A stretch of 64,000 nucleotides of DNA from Christiangramia flava JLT2011 (GTDB lineage: Bacteria > Bacteroidota > Bacteroidia > Flavobacteriales > Flavobacteriaceae), in NCBI RefSeq assembly GCF_001951155.1, contig NZ_CP016359.1, positions 2,442,001-2,506,000 of the forward strand, written 5' to 3'. The notes under the pieces are model-generated. The model was not told where the DNA came from. It saw nothing but the letters and a program-made list of their open reading frames with translations, and ran no database searches. Each line of letters opens with the position of its first letter. Within the stretch, counting starts at the first letter, position 1. The position numbers and the translations under genes are program-made. Positions 18,005 to 26,400 of this stretch are shown here, piece by piece.

Positions 18005-18797
18005 GAATATGCTGCAGTTGTTTCCGAAGAATTGGACGTTTTGCCTTTTGATCTTATGTGTGATGAATTTATCGGCACAGGATCATTCACCCACCTTGTT
18101 TCTCATAGGAGATTCGACGATGGCAGATAAAAAAGATCCTGATAAAAACCCTGAGCACGGCTGGGGGCAAATGCTTCCGGAATTGATGACTGCTGGTATT
18201 AAGATTGACAATCATGCGGTGAACGGCCGAAGTTCGAAAAGTTTTATCTCAGAAGGGAAATGGGAAGCAGTTAAAAGAAAGCTGCTGCCTGGTGATATCG
18301 TATGGATCCAGTTTGGGCATAATGATGAAAAGATCAAGGATTCCACAAGGTTTACCAACCCTTTTACGCAATACTGGCACAACCTGGAGAAATACGTTCG
18401 GGAAACCCGTGAAAAAGGAGCTACCCCTATTTTGTCGAGTTCGATTGTGCGTCGAAATTTTAATGAAGAGGGCGTACTCGTAGATACGCATGGGGAATAC
18501 CCGCTCGTAACCCGCCTGGTGGCTGATAAAATGGATGTGACATTCATAGATCTGCAGTGGATCACTGAAAAACTCGAAATTCAGTACGGCCCGGAAAGGT
18601 CCAAACTATTGCATTTGCACCTCGAACCGGGAGACGATCCCTATGAACCTGAAGGCAGGCATGATGATACGCATCTTTCAGAACTCGGGGCAAGGCTTGT
18701 GGCGAGCCTGGCACTCCAGGAACTGGGCAAACAGGAATCTGCTCTGGAAAAATATATTCTTCCGGAAGTGATTTCAACAGAAATACTTAAAAATTAA
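17997..18797 (+). CDS. Rhamnogalacturonan acetylesterase-like SGNH hydrolase (CE12), copy 2
   Basis: Up to 266 residues; the ATG at 17997 overlaps the previous gene, and an in-frame ATG at 18009 gives a slightly shorter signal peptide (cleavage near L-S-A-Q). SGNH blocks are present: GDST, V-N-G-R-S-S, F-G-H-N-D and D-D-T-H-L. The overall layout resembles copy 1 (15285-16085), but the sequences are clearly diverged, so this is an old duplication or separate recruitment. Likely role is acetyl-ester removal from rhamnogalacturonan or galacturonan oligosaccharides. It is followed by the PL10 lyase gene after 13 bp. Confidence 0.87.
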   Translation: MNENMLQLFPKNWTFCLLILCVMNLSAQDHSPTLFLIGDSTMADKKDPDKNPEHGWGQMLPELMTAGIKIDNHAVNGRSSKSFISEGKWEAVKRKLLPGDIVWIQFGHNDEKIKDSTRFTNPFTQYWHNLEKYVRETREKGATPILSSSIVRRNFNEEGVLVDTHGEYPLVTRLVADKMDVTFIDLQWITEKLEIQYGPERSKLLHLHLEPGDDPYEPEGRHDDTHLSELGARLVASLALQELGKQESALEKYILPEVISTEILKN

Positions 18798-18810
18798 AGA
18801 ACGATTCAAC

Positions 18811-19893
18811 ATGAAAACGATAATTTTCAGGCTAAGCCTGTTGCTTTGCGTGAGTTTATTCAGCATTCAGTTAAGCGCGCAATCTTATGATAAGATCCTG
18901 GGAAAGGTAAATATGAAAAAGGAGGCCTGGTTTGGCGAAAAGGAAGCCAGAGAGATTGCAGATCATATCCTGTTCTATCAAAATGAAGATGGTGGCTGGC
19001 CTAAAAATTTTGATATGGCCAAAGAACCCGACCTGGAAAGAATGGCCAAACTCAAGATCGAAGGCTCCCATTTGCTGGCCAGCACGATCGATAATGGAGC
19101 CACTCATACCCAAATGTGGTTTCTGGCTAAAGTCTTTGAAGCTACCGGCGAAAAAAGATATAAAAGTGCATTTTTAAAAGGAATAGATTATTTACTTGAA
19201 GCCCAGTATGAGAATGGCGGATGGCCGCAATTTTACCCGCTACGCGATGGTTATTATGAGCATATCACACTGAATGATGGTGCGATGATAGGCGTAATGA
19301 AATTGCTTCGATCTATTGCAAATGCTGAAGAACCTGTTGATTTTGTAGACAAGAAGCGAATGGGGAAAGCACGCCGGGCAGTAGAAAAAGGAGTCGACGT
19401 ATTGCTGAAGATGCAGGTGCCGGTAAACGGCGAATTAACGATCTGGTGCGCCCAGCACGATGAAGAAACCCTACTGCCTGCAAAGGCAAGGGCCTATGAG
19501 CTCATTTCGCTGAGCGGCCAGGAAAGCGTTGGTGTGATTGAATTTTTGATGGATATTGAAAATCCCGGAGACAAGGTTCAGCGTGCCATCAGAAGCGCTG
19601 TAAAGTGGTATGAAGAGAATAAGATCATGGGAGAAAAAGTGGTTTGGATAGATGATCCTTCATATTCCGAAGGTAAAGACCGGATTATCGTTAAAGATCC
19701 GAATGGTGGACCTCTCTGGGGTCGGTTTAATGATATAGAAACCGGAAAGCCGATGTTTGTAGGTCGTGATGGAATTATTAAAAGTCATTTGGACGAGATC
19801 GAACAGGAACGTCGAGTTGGCTACAATTACATCGATAGTTATGCTCAGTATTTGCTGGAAGTGGAATATCCCAAGTGGGAAGCAAAGTATTAA
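18811..19893 (+). CDS. Pectate lyase, polysaccharide lyase family 10
   Basis: 360 residues with a signal peptide ending near L-S-A-Q at residue 24. The all-alpha body carries repeated G-G-W-P motifs (N-E-D-G-G-W-P-K-N near 57 and E-N-G-G-W-P-Q-F-Y-P near 132) and the segment E-H-I-T-L-N-D-G-A-M, features of family 10 pectate lyases. PL10 enzymes cleave polygalacturonate by calcium-dependent beta-elimination and give 4,5-unsaturated products, the substrate of the GH105 encoded upstream. Length fits a single catalytic domain without a carbohydrate-binding module. It is the last gene of the operon; an intrinsic terminator follows at 20242. Confidence 0.9.
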   Translation: MKTIIFRLSLLLCVSLFSIQLSAQSYDKILGKVNMKKEAWFGEKEAREIADHILFYQNEDGGWPKNFDMAKEPDLERMAKLKIEGSHLLASTIDNGATHTQMWFLAKVFEATGEKRYKSAFLKGIDYLLEAQYENGGWPQFYPLRDGYYEHITLNDGAMIGVMKLLRSIANAEEPVDFVDKKRMGKARRAVEKGVDVLLKMQVPVNGELTIWCAQHDEETLLPAKARAYELISLSGQESVGVIEFLMDIENPGDKVQRAIRSAVKWYEENKIMGEKVVWIDDPSYSEGKDRIIVKDPNGGPLWGRFNDIETGKPMFVGRDGIIKSHLDEIEQERRVGYNYIDSYAQYLLEVEYPKWEAKY

Positions 19894-20241
19894 TGCCTGG
19901 ATAAACTTCAGTATTTCTAAAGAGACTTTTCTTAATGCTGAAAATCCATCAATTGCTGCCTGTTGCTTATTTCTGGTCGTATCCAAATGATTAAGCGCCT
20001 AGGAATTGCAAACCTACTAAACTTCTTACAGAGTTGAAATTAAGCTTCGGAATTACGAAAAAGCTGGCGGCAAAAGATGCCAAAATCCTATTAGACCTGT
20101 TTCTGAAAAAGGCTGAATCCTGAGATGCCGGTTCGCGGCAGGGAGAATATTGAAAAACACACCAGAATTCTGTTGGGCCGCTTTATCTGATAGCCTATGA
20201 CTACGACATTAGCGCGCCTGGCGTTTATTCTGGCAATTTAA
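19894..20241 (+). other. Gap after pectinase operon with a possible small ORF (20034-20123)
   Basis: About 350 bp without a convincing gene. A 29-codon frame opens with TTG at 20034 and ends with TGA at 20121-20123; its product contains KLSFGITKKLAAKDAKILL and ends KKAES. The layout is similar to a 40-residue ORF at 47776-47898 (L-x-x-G-x-T-x-K, then an amphipathic L-rich helix and a basic end). Shorter scraps follow in other frames. This could be decayed coding sequence, a tiny gene, or chance. The operon terminator closes the region. Confidence 0.25.
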
Positions 20242-20266
20242 AGCCGCTTATTGCGGCTCTTTTTTT
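20242..20266 (+). terminator. Intrinsic terminator of the pectinase operon
   Basis: Stem AGCCGC (20242-20247) with GCGGCT (20253-20258), a five-base loop, and a T-run at 20260-20266. It faces the plus strand and ends the pectinase transcript. From 20248 on it lies inside the 3' end of the convergent GH32 gene, whose last codons it encodes. Confidence 0.8.
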
Positions 20267-21843
20267 GATAGTTTCATCCTGACATCATACACTTTCAGGT
20301 TCTGGGGTTTCAGGCCTTCCTCCAGGATTGCAAAACTGTCGTAAGGTTTTTCGGGAAAGAAAATTTCAGTCATCACCGTTCTCCCATTATCGTAAAAGAT
20401 CTCTATCGAAGTACGATCAGTAATAAAATTAACTTTGAGCGTTTCAGAATCTATCAGTCGCGGGGCTGTGGATCTTTCTCCCGAAAAATTGTCTTTAAAA
20501 TTTACCATTCCAGACTTGCTGCGATCCACAAAAAATTGCTTGCTGGGAATGTCCAATCCAAACTGCAGGGTATCACCCGACTTGCTGGTCAGGGCAAAGT
20601 TGACTTTTTTCCTATCTTTCAGAGGAAGCTCGAACGTAAACTGATTTTGAAGAAAATCACCTGTATCTGTCGAGACCACAAAATTGCTTTCTCCCGAATT
20701 CTTAACGCTGATCTGTTTCCGGTAATTCTTAAATTCTCTGAAAGGTTCGGAATAGATCTGGTAAACGCTGTCTTCTTTTTTCAGGATGAGATCCCGCGGA
20801 ATGGTCATGCTGCTGCGCCATTTTTCAGTAGGAACTTCCTGTGCGTACAACCAGTTAGACATCCAGCCCATAAATAAAACCCGGTTGCCCGGAAGATTGG
20901 ACCAGGTAACCCCGGCATAATTATCTCTTCCGAAGTCGATCCAGAAAGGATGTTTTTCCTCTAAATTCTGCATATTTTTTTCCGGGGTGAATTGTTTTCC
21001 GTCAAAATCACCCACGAAATACTGGGTCCCCGAACCGCCATTATAACCGCCAGGATTCAAACTTTGGATCAGAACCCATTTGATCTCATCGCTTCCTTCC
21101 ACTTTCATTGGAAAGAAATCGGGACATTCCCAAACACCGTTATGCGCACCTGTATTCAGACCAAATTCTGAAATTTTCTTCCAGTCTTTAAGATTTTCCG
21201 AAGCATAGAAAAAGCTGCGATCGTTTGCGGAAAGAACCATCAGCCATTGGTCGTTTATCGTATCCCGAAGCATTTTAGGATCCCTGAAATCTTTAAGTCC
21301 GGGATTGGGAATTACGGGATTGTCCTGGTATTTTGTCCAGGTGTAACCGCTGTCGTTGCTATAAGCGATCGCCTGGGACTGGTAATCGATGTCCCCGGCC
21401 TTTTCACCTTCCGGATCGTGGTATGTAAACATGGCGATTACCGGCGGAATGCTATCATTGCCAAAACCAGAAGTATTTTCCAGGTCCACAACCGCACTTC
21501 CGGAGAAGATATATCCTTTTTCATCGGGTTTCAGCGCAATATCCTGATGCTCCCAGTTGATGAGGTCTTTTGTTGTGGCATGGCCCCAATGCATAGGCCC
21601 CCAGACGTTGCCTTCCGGGTAATACTGATAGTATAAATGATAAGTTCCGTCGAGGTAGAACATGCCGTTTGGGTCGTTCATCCAGTGCTCTTCCGGGGTA
21701 AAATGGAAAGAGGGGCGGAACATTTCAGCGGGATCACTGGTGGCCTGTAAATGGTCATTTTCCGATGAATTTTTTTGATCATTTTTACAGGAAAACGTTA
21801 GAAAAGCCATCAGACTTATCGATACTAATGCAAACTTCTTCAT
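20248..21843 (-). CDS. Glycoside hydrolase family 32 lipoprotein (levanase/fructan beta-fructosidase type)
   Basis: 531 residues with a lipobox cysteine at position 19 (T-F-S-C). The five-bladed propeller shows all GH32 signatures: W-M-N-D-P-N-G with nucleophile D57, F-R-D-P with the transition-state aspartate, and W-E-C-P-D with the acid/base glutamate. A C-terminal beta-sandwich completes the fold. It hydrolyses beta-fructosidic bonds in levan, inulin or sucrose; the exact preference cannot be read here. The gene follows the MFS transporter by 2 bp in one unit, so released fructose or short oligosaccharides would be taken up by that porter. Confidence 0.92.
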   Translation of the reverse strand: MKKFALVSISLMAFLTFSCKNDQKNSSENDHLQATSDPAEMFRPSFHFTPEEHWMNDPNGMFYLDGTYHLYYQYYPEGNVWGPMHWGHATTKDLINWEHQDIALKPDEKGYIFSGSAVVDLENTSGFGNDSIPPVIAMFTYHDPEGEKAGDIDYQSQAIAYSNDSGYTWTKYQDNPVIPNPGLKDFRDPKMLRDTINDQWLMVLSANDRSFFYASENLKDWKKISEFGLNTGAHNGVWECPDFFPMKVEGSDEIKWVLIQSLNPGGYNGGSGTQYFVGDFDGKQFTPEKNMQNLEEKHPFWIDFGRDNYAGVTWSNLPGNRVLFMGWMSNWLYAQEVPTEKWRSSMTIPRDLILKKEDSVYQIYSEPFREFKNYRKQISVKNSGESNFVVSTDTGDFLQNQFTFELPLKDRKKVNFALTSKSGDTLQFGLDIPSKQFFVDRSKSGMVNFKDNFSGERSTAPRLIDSETLKVNFITDRTSIEIFYDNGRTVMTEIFFPEKPYDSFAILEEGLKPQNLKVYDVRMKLSKKEPQ

Positions 21844-21845
21844 AG

Positions 21846-23168
21846 CTAAACTTTTTTTAGGGATAATTCTTCGGAAAGCTCCTCGAGCGATTTTCCTTTG
21901 GTTTCCGGCATCATAAATATCACAAACAGCAGCTGTAGTACCATCATGAACGCAAAGACGGCAAAAACACTCCCGGCACCTATTGCGCTGATCATGGACG
22001 GCATGAGCGAAGGAATGATCGCGGCCAGCAGCCAGTGTGTGGAAACCCCGAATGACTGGCCGGCAGCCCGAACGCTGTTCGGAAAAATTTCAGCAATAAA
22101 TACCCAGATCACCGCGCCCTGGCCAATGGCGTGAGAGGCGATAAATAGGAATAGGAATAATGGTACATAGAATCCGGACCAGTTCAGGAAAAAGGCGGCT
22201 GAAACCAGGGATAGGGAAATGATATAACCTATAGAGCCAATATACATCAGTTTTTTCCTTCCCAGGCGGTCAATCAGGAATACGCCAAAAAGAGTAAATA
22301 TCAGGTTGACCACGCCAATCCCGATACTGCTTAAAAATGCTGTTTCCTCTCCCAGTCCCGCTTCCTGGAAAATCCTTGGCGCGTAGTATAAAAAGGCATT
22401 GATCCCTGAAAACTGGTTGAAGAAGGCGATCAGGATGGCCAAAATCAATGGATATCGGTATTTCCTTGCAAGAATGTTTTCTTTTTTCTGGGGTTCGTCT
22501 ATCTGACTTTCGATTTCCTGAATTTTCTTATTTACGTCGAAATCGGGATCGATGATCTTCAAGGTTTTTTCGGCCTCCCGGATTCGGCCTACTGAAATCA
22601 GCCAACGCGGACTTTTCGGAATCGTAAAAGTAAACAGGATATAGATGAAGGCCGGAATTGCTTCCACACCCAGCATCCATCTCCACGGCTCTTCGCCGGT
22701 ATCTCTTAACAGGTAATTGGAAAGAAATGCAATAAGAATTCCAAGTACGATATTGAACTGATAGAGCGCGACCAGCCGGCCACGATCTTTTCCCGGGGCA
22801 ATTTCTGAAACATAGGCCGGGGCGGCAATGGTAGAAGCGCCAACGCCCAAACCGCCAATAAACCTGAAAAAAGCAAAAATGTACGGGCCGTCTACCAGTG
22901 CCGATCCCAGTGCTGAGATGAAATAGAGTACCCCAATAATGATCAGCGTTTTCTTTCTGCCGAGCTTATTGGTAGGAATACCCCCGAAAATGGCTCCCAC
23001 AACCGTTCCCCAAAGTGCCATGGCCATGACAATGGTGCCATGCACAAAATCTGAAGTTCCCCAAAGCTCCTGCAATTGTTGATCGGCTCCCGAAATAACA
23101 ACGGTATCAAAGCCAAAAAGAAATCCGGCAAGCGCTGCACAGATAGACCAGAGTAAAATTTTATTCAT
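21846..23168 (-). CDS. MFS sugar porter, probable fructose or hexose:H+ symporter
   Basis: 440 residues with twelve predicted membrane helices and sugar-porter hallmarks: the loop G-R-K-K after helix 2, S-P-R-W-L after helix 6, D-R-L-G-R-K in the second half, and the C-terminal P-E-T-K-G-K motif. The large middle loop between helices 6 and 7 is present. It imports monosaccharide across the inner membrane. It leads the two-gene unit with the GH32 fructanase, so fructose is the likely substrate. No sugar kinase or SusC/SusD pair accompanies it in the window. Confidence 0.9.
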   Translation of the reverse strand: MNKILLWSICAALAGFLFGFDTVVISGADQQLQELWGTSDFVHGTIVMAMALWGTVVGAIFGGIPTNKLGRKKTLIIIGVLYFISALGSALVDGPYIFAFFRFIGGLGVGASTIAAPAYVSEIAPGKDRGRLVALYQFNIVLGILIAFLSNYLLRDTGEEPWRWMLGVEAIPAFIYILFTFTIPKSPRWLISVGRIREAEKTLKIIDPDFDVNKKIQEIESQIDEPQKKENILARKYRYPLILAILIAFFNQFSGINAFLYYAPRIFQEAGLGEETAFLSSIGIGVVNLIFTLFGVFLIDRLGRKKLMYIGSIGYIISLSLVSAAFFLNWSGFYVPLFLFLFIASHAIGQGAVIWVFIAEIFPNSVRAAGQSFGVSTHWLLAAIIPSLMPSMISAIGAGSVFAVFAFMMVLQLLFVIFMMPETKGKSLEELSEELSLKKV

Positions 23169-23477
23169 AAGAGTGATGCTTCATTAGGAAACAGTGATGA
23201 TTCGTAGGATTTATGAATATATAAATATTTGTGAAAATTTATGATAGATTGCTGAAAATGACATGGAAATCTTCCATCTAAAATGACAGTTTGCGTTTTT
23301 TGGCGATAGAATTATTGATTTCTTCGAAAAGTTATTTAGAAAACATTTTAGAAATAAAAAATGAATTTTATTTACTGAATATTCTGAAAAATAGAAAGTT
23401 AGCCCTGCCTGGTTTAAATTTCAGAGTGAGTGATTCGGCGGTCTCGCCAATTTAGTTCAACCTTATTATTTTTTACG
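23169..23477. promoter_or_regulatory. Divergent intergenic region, MFS porter and repeat protein
   Basis: About 309 bp of AT-rich sequence that must hold the promoters of the fructan pair (minus) and the repeat protein (plus). I see no clear TTG/TAnnTTTG pair on either strand, no LacI-type palindrome like those at 6962 and 7136, and no gene. A GTG at 23430 is in frame with the repeat protein, but the ATG at 23478 gives a normal signal peptide. Confidence 0.5.
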
Positions 23478-26400
23478 ATGAAGAAAATACTACTTTCTTC
23501 AGAAGCAGTAAAAATGTTCTTTTGCACATTTTTACTTACTCTGATTTTTTCAGGTTTTGGCTATGCTCAAACCGTGGCGACAGATAAAGATGATTATGCG
23601 CCGGGAGAATATGTGATCATAACGGGCACAGGCTGGACACCCGGTGAAAAGGTGGTTTTTACTTTTGAGGAGGACCCGAAACCCGAGACCTGTATCAATT
23701 CTCACAATTTTTTTACATATGCAAGCGGTGCCGGTGATATTTATTACGATGAATTTCTGATTAAGGAGAATCATGTTGGTGTTGCTTTCGTACTTACAGC
23801 ATTAGGAAGTGATTCTAAATTAATCGCGAATGCCTATTTTACAGATGCTAATAGCGATATTAAAATTTCTGCGCCTGAAATAGCTGAGAAGTTTTCGAAC
23901 ATAACAATCTCTGCACAGCTCACTCAAAAAGGCAATCAGAGCTGCGAGGGCTGTGTTGGTCAAAACAAAGGGATATCTGGCAGAGATATCATTTTTTACA
24001 TTTATGGAACTTATATAGGTGAAGCTAAAACTAATTCCGAAGGTTCTGCTACTATAAGTTATACAGTCGAGTTACCGATTGGTAATTATAATGGGGTAAA
24101 TGGTATAAAGGCTGAGTTCAAAGGAGATCCAAATAAAAATCCCTACGCCGGATCGGAATTTTCAAAAAATTTGCAAGTAATAGGATCACAATGTACTTCT
24201 CCCAATATCTCTTCCGAGCCTTCATGGCAATCTAAAACCTACGGTGAAAATGTTTCATTTTCGGTAGTGGCTTCAGGAGACGCGCTGGCTTACCAGTGGC
24301 AGGTAGATACTGGTTCGGGGTTTCAAAACCTTAGTGATAATCTTTTTTACTCGAACACTTCCACTGCCACTTTGCAAATTACTAAGCCTTCCGTTTCTTT
24401 TACCGAATCTCAGTATCGCGTGGTTGTTAGCAATTCCTGCGGGACGGTGTATTCTGCTGCGGCTGGTCTCCAAGTAAAAGCAAAGGATATTACTGGGATT
24501 TTCACTGTTTCTGATAAAACCTATGATACAAATACTTTGGCTAGCATTACCAGCATTTCTCTAACAGGAGTGTTGCCTGAAGACCAGGTCAGTATTTCGG
24601 GAGGCACTGCCAATTTCTCTGATCCGAATGCTGAAACAAACAAAGCTGTATTTCTGACCGGTGCGCAACTTTCAGGAGCTCACGCGGCAAATTATAAATT
24701 GCTATCGGTAAGTACTGCAACTGCCACTATTTTCAAGGCAATTTCTACTACTACAGTTACCATTAATGGTGGACCTTTTACTTATAGTAATGCACCTATA
24801 GAACCAGCAACCGTGACTGTTACCGGAGTAGGATTAAATTTGAGTCCGACAGCCACCTATTCTGATAACATCACAGCGGGAACTGCTACAGCCAGTTATA
24901 GTTACGATGGTGATGACAATCACTTCCCGAGTAGTGATTCGAAAACTTTTAATATTGGTAAAGCCGATGCTGTAATTTCCGTAGTGGGTTACTCCGGAAT
25001 TTATGACGCCCAAGCTCATGGAGCCAGCGGATCAGCCAAAGATCTTTCAGGTAATGACCTTGCCGGGCTGGATTTAGGAGCATCTTTCACCAACGTACCC
25101 GGTGGAACTGCTAACTGGACGTTTAAGGATGTCACCGGAAACTACAAAGACGCTTCCGGTTCAGTAGAAATTGCCATTCAGAAAGCCGATGCTGTAATTT
25201 CTGTAGTGGGTTACACCGGAATCTATGATGCCCAGGCTCATGGAGCCAGCGGATCAGCCAAAGATCTTTCAGGGAATGACCTTGCTGGGCTGGATTTGGG
25301 AATATCCTTCACCAACGTACCCGGCGGAATTGCTAACTGGACATTTTCGGATGTTACCGGAAACTACAACGACGCGTCCGGTTCAGTTGAAATTGCTATT
25401 CAGAAAGCCGATGCTGTAATTTCCGTGGTGGGTTACTCCGGAATTTATGATGCCCAGGCTCACGGAGCCAGCGGATCAGCCAAGGATCTTTCAGGTAATG
25501 ATCTTGCCGGGCTGGATTTGGGAGCATCCTTCACCAACGTACCCGGCGGAATTGCTAACTGGACATTTTCGGATGTTACCGGAAACTACAACGACGCGTC
25601 CGGTTCAGTTGAAATTGCCATTGAAAAGGCAGATGCTACGATTTCCGTGGTGGGTTACTCTGGAATTTATGACGCCCAAGCTCATGGAGCCAGCGGATCA
25701 GCCAAGGATCTTTCAGGGAATGACCTTGCCGGGTTGGATTTGGGAATATCCTTCACCAACGTACCCGGCGGAATTGCTAACTGGACATTTTCGGATGTTA
25801 CCGGAAACTACAACGACGCTTCCGGTTCAGTTGAAATTGCCATTGAAAAAGCCGATGCTACGATTTCCGTGGTGGGTTACTCTGGAATTTATGACGCCCA
25901 GGCTCATGGAGCCAGCGGATCAGCCAAGGATCTTTCAGGGAATGACCTTGCCGGGTTGGATTTGGGAATATCCTTCACCAACGTACCCGGTGGAATTGCT
26001 CACTGGACATTTTCGGATGTTACCGGAAACTACAACGATGCTTCTGGTTCAGTTGAAATTGCGATTCAGAAAGCCGATGCTGAAATTTCCGTGGTGGGTT
26101 ACTCCGGAATTTATGATGCCCAGGCTCACGGAGCCAGCGGATCAGCCAAGGATCTTTCAGGTAACGATCTTGCCGGGCTGGATTTGGGAGCATCTTTCAT
26201 CAACGTACCCGGCGGAATTGCTAACTGGACATTTTCGGATGTTACCGGAAACTACAACGACGCGTCCGGTTCAGTTGAAATTGCCATTCAGAAAGCTCCT
26301 TTAACGATCACTGCAATAGATAAAGATAAAACCTATGATGGAGTTCCGTTTGCAGGAGGGAATGGCGTAAATTATGCTGGTTTCGTGAATAATGAAACAG

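Noticed and set aside
1..23168. SusC/SusD outer-membrane uptake pair expected for a Bacteroidota glycan locus
   Set aside because: I looked for TonB-dependent receptor plug/barrel and SusD-like lipoprotein features in all large frames and found none inside the window.
23382..23398. A 17-bp exact match (TTCTGAAAAATAGAAAG) between 23382 and 46818
   Set aside because: Both copies are in AT-rich gaps, and a match this short may occur by chance in 64 kb. No inverted ends or transposase accompany it.
24960..26291. Regularly spaced repeats that could suggest a CRISPR array
   Set aside because: The units are 222 bp with no unique spacers, and encode protein repeats in frame.
25447..26304. A 285-codon open frame in another frame of the 222-bp repeats
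   Set aside because: Since the repeat unit is a multiple of three, an open shadow frame in one unit stays open in all. Its product is Pro/Trp/Met-rich with no signal or domain.
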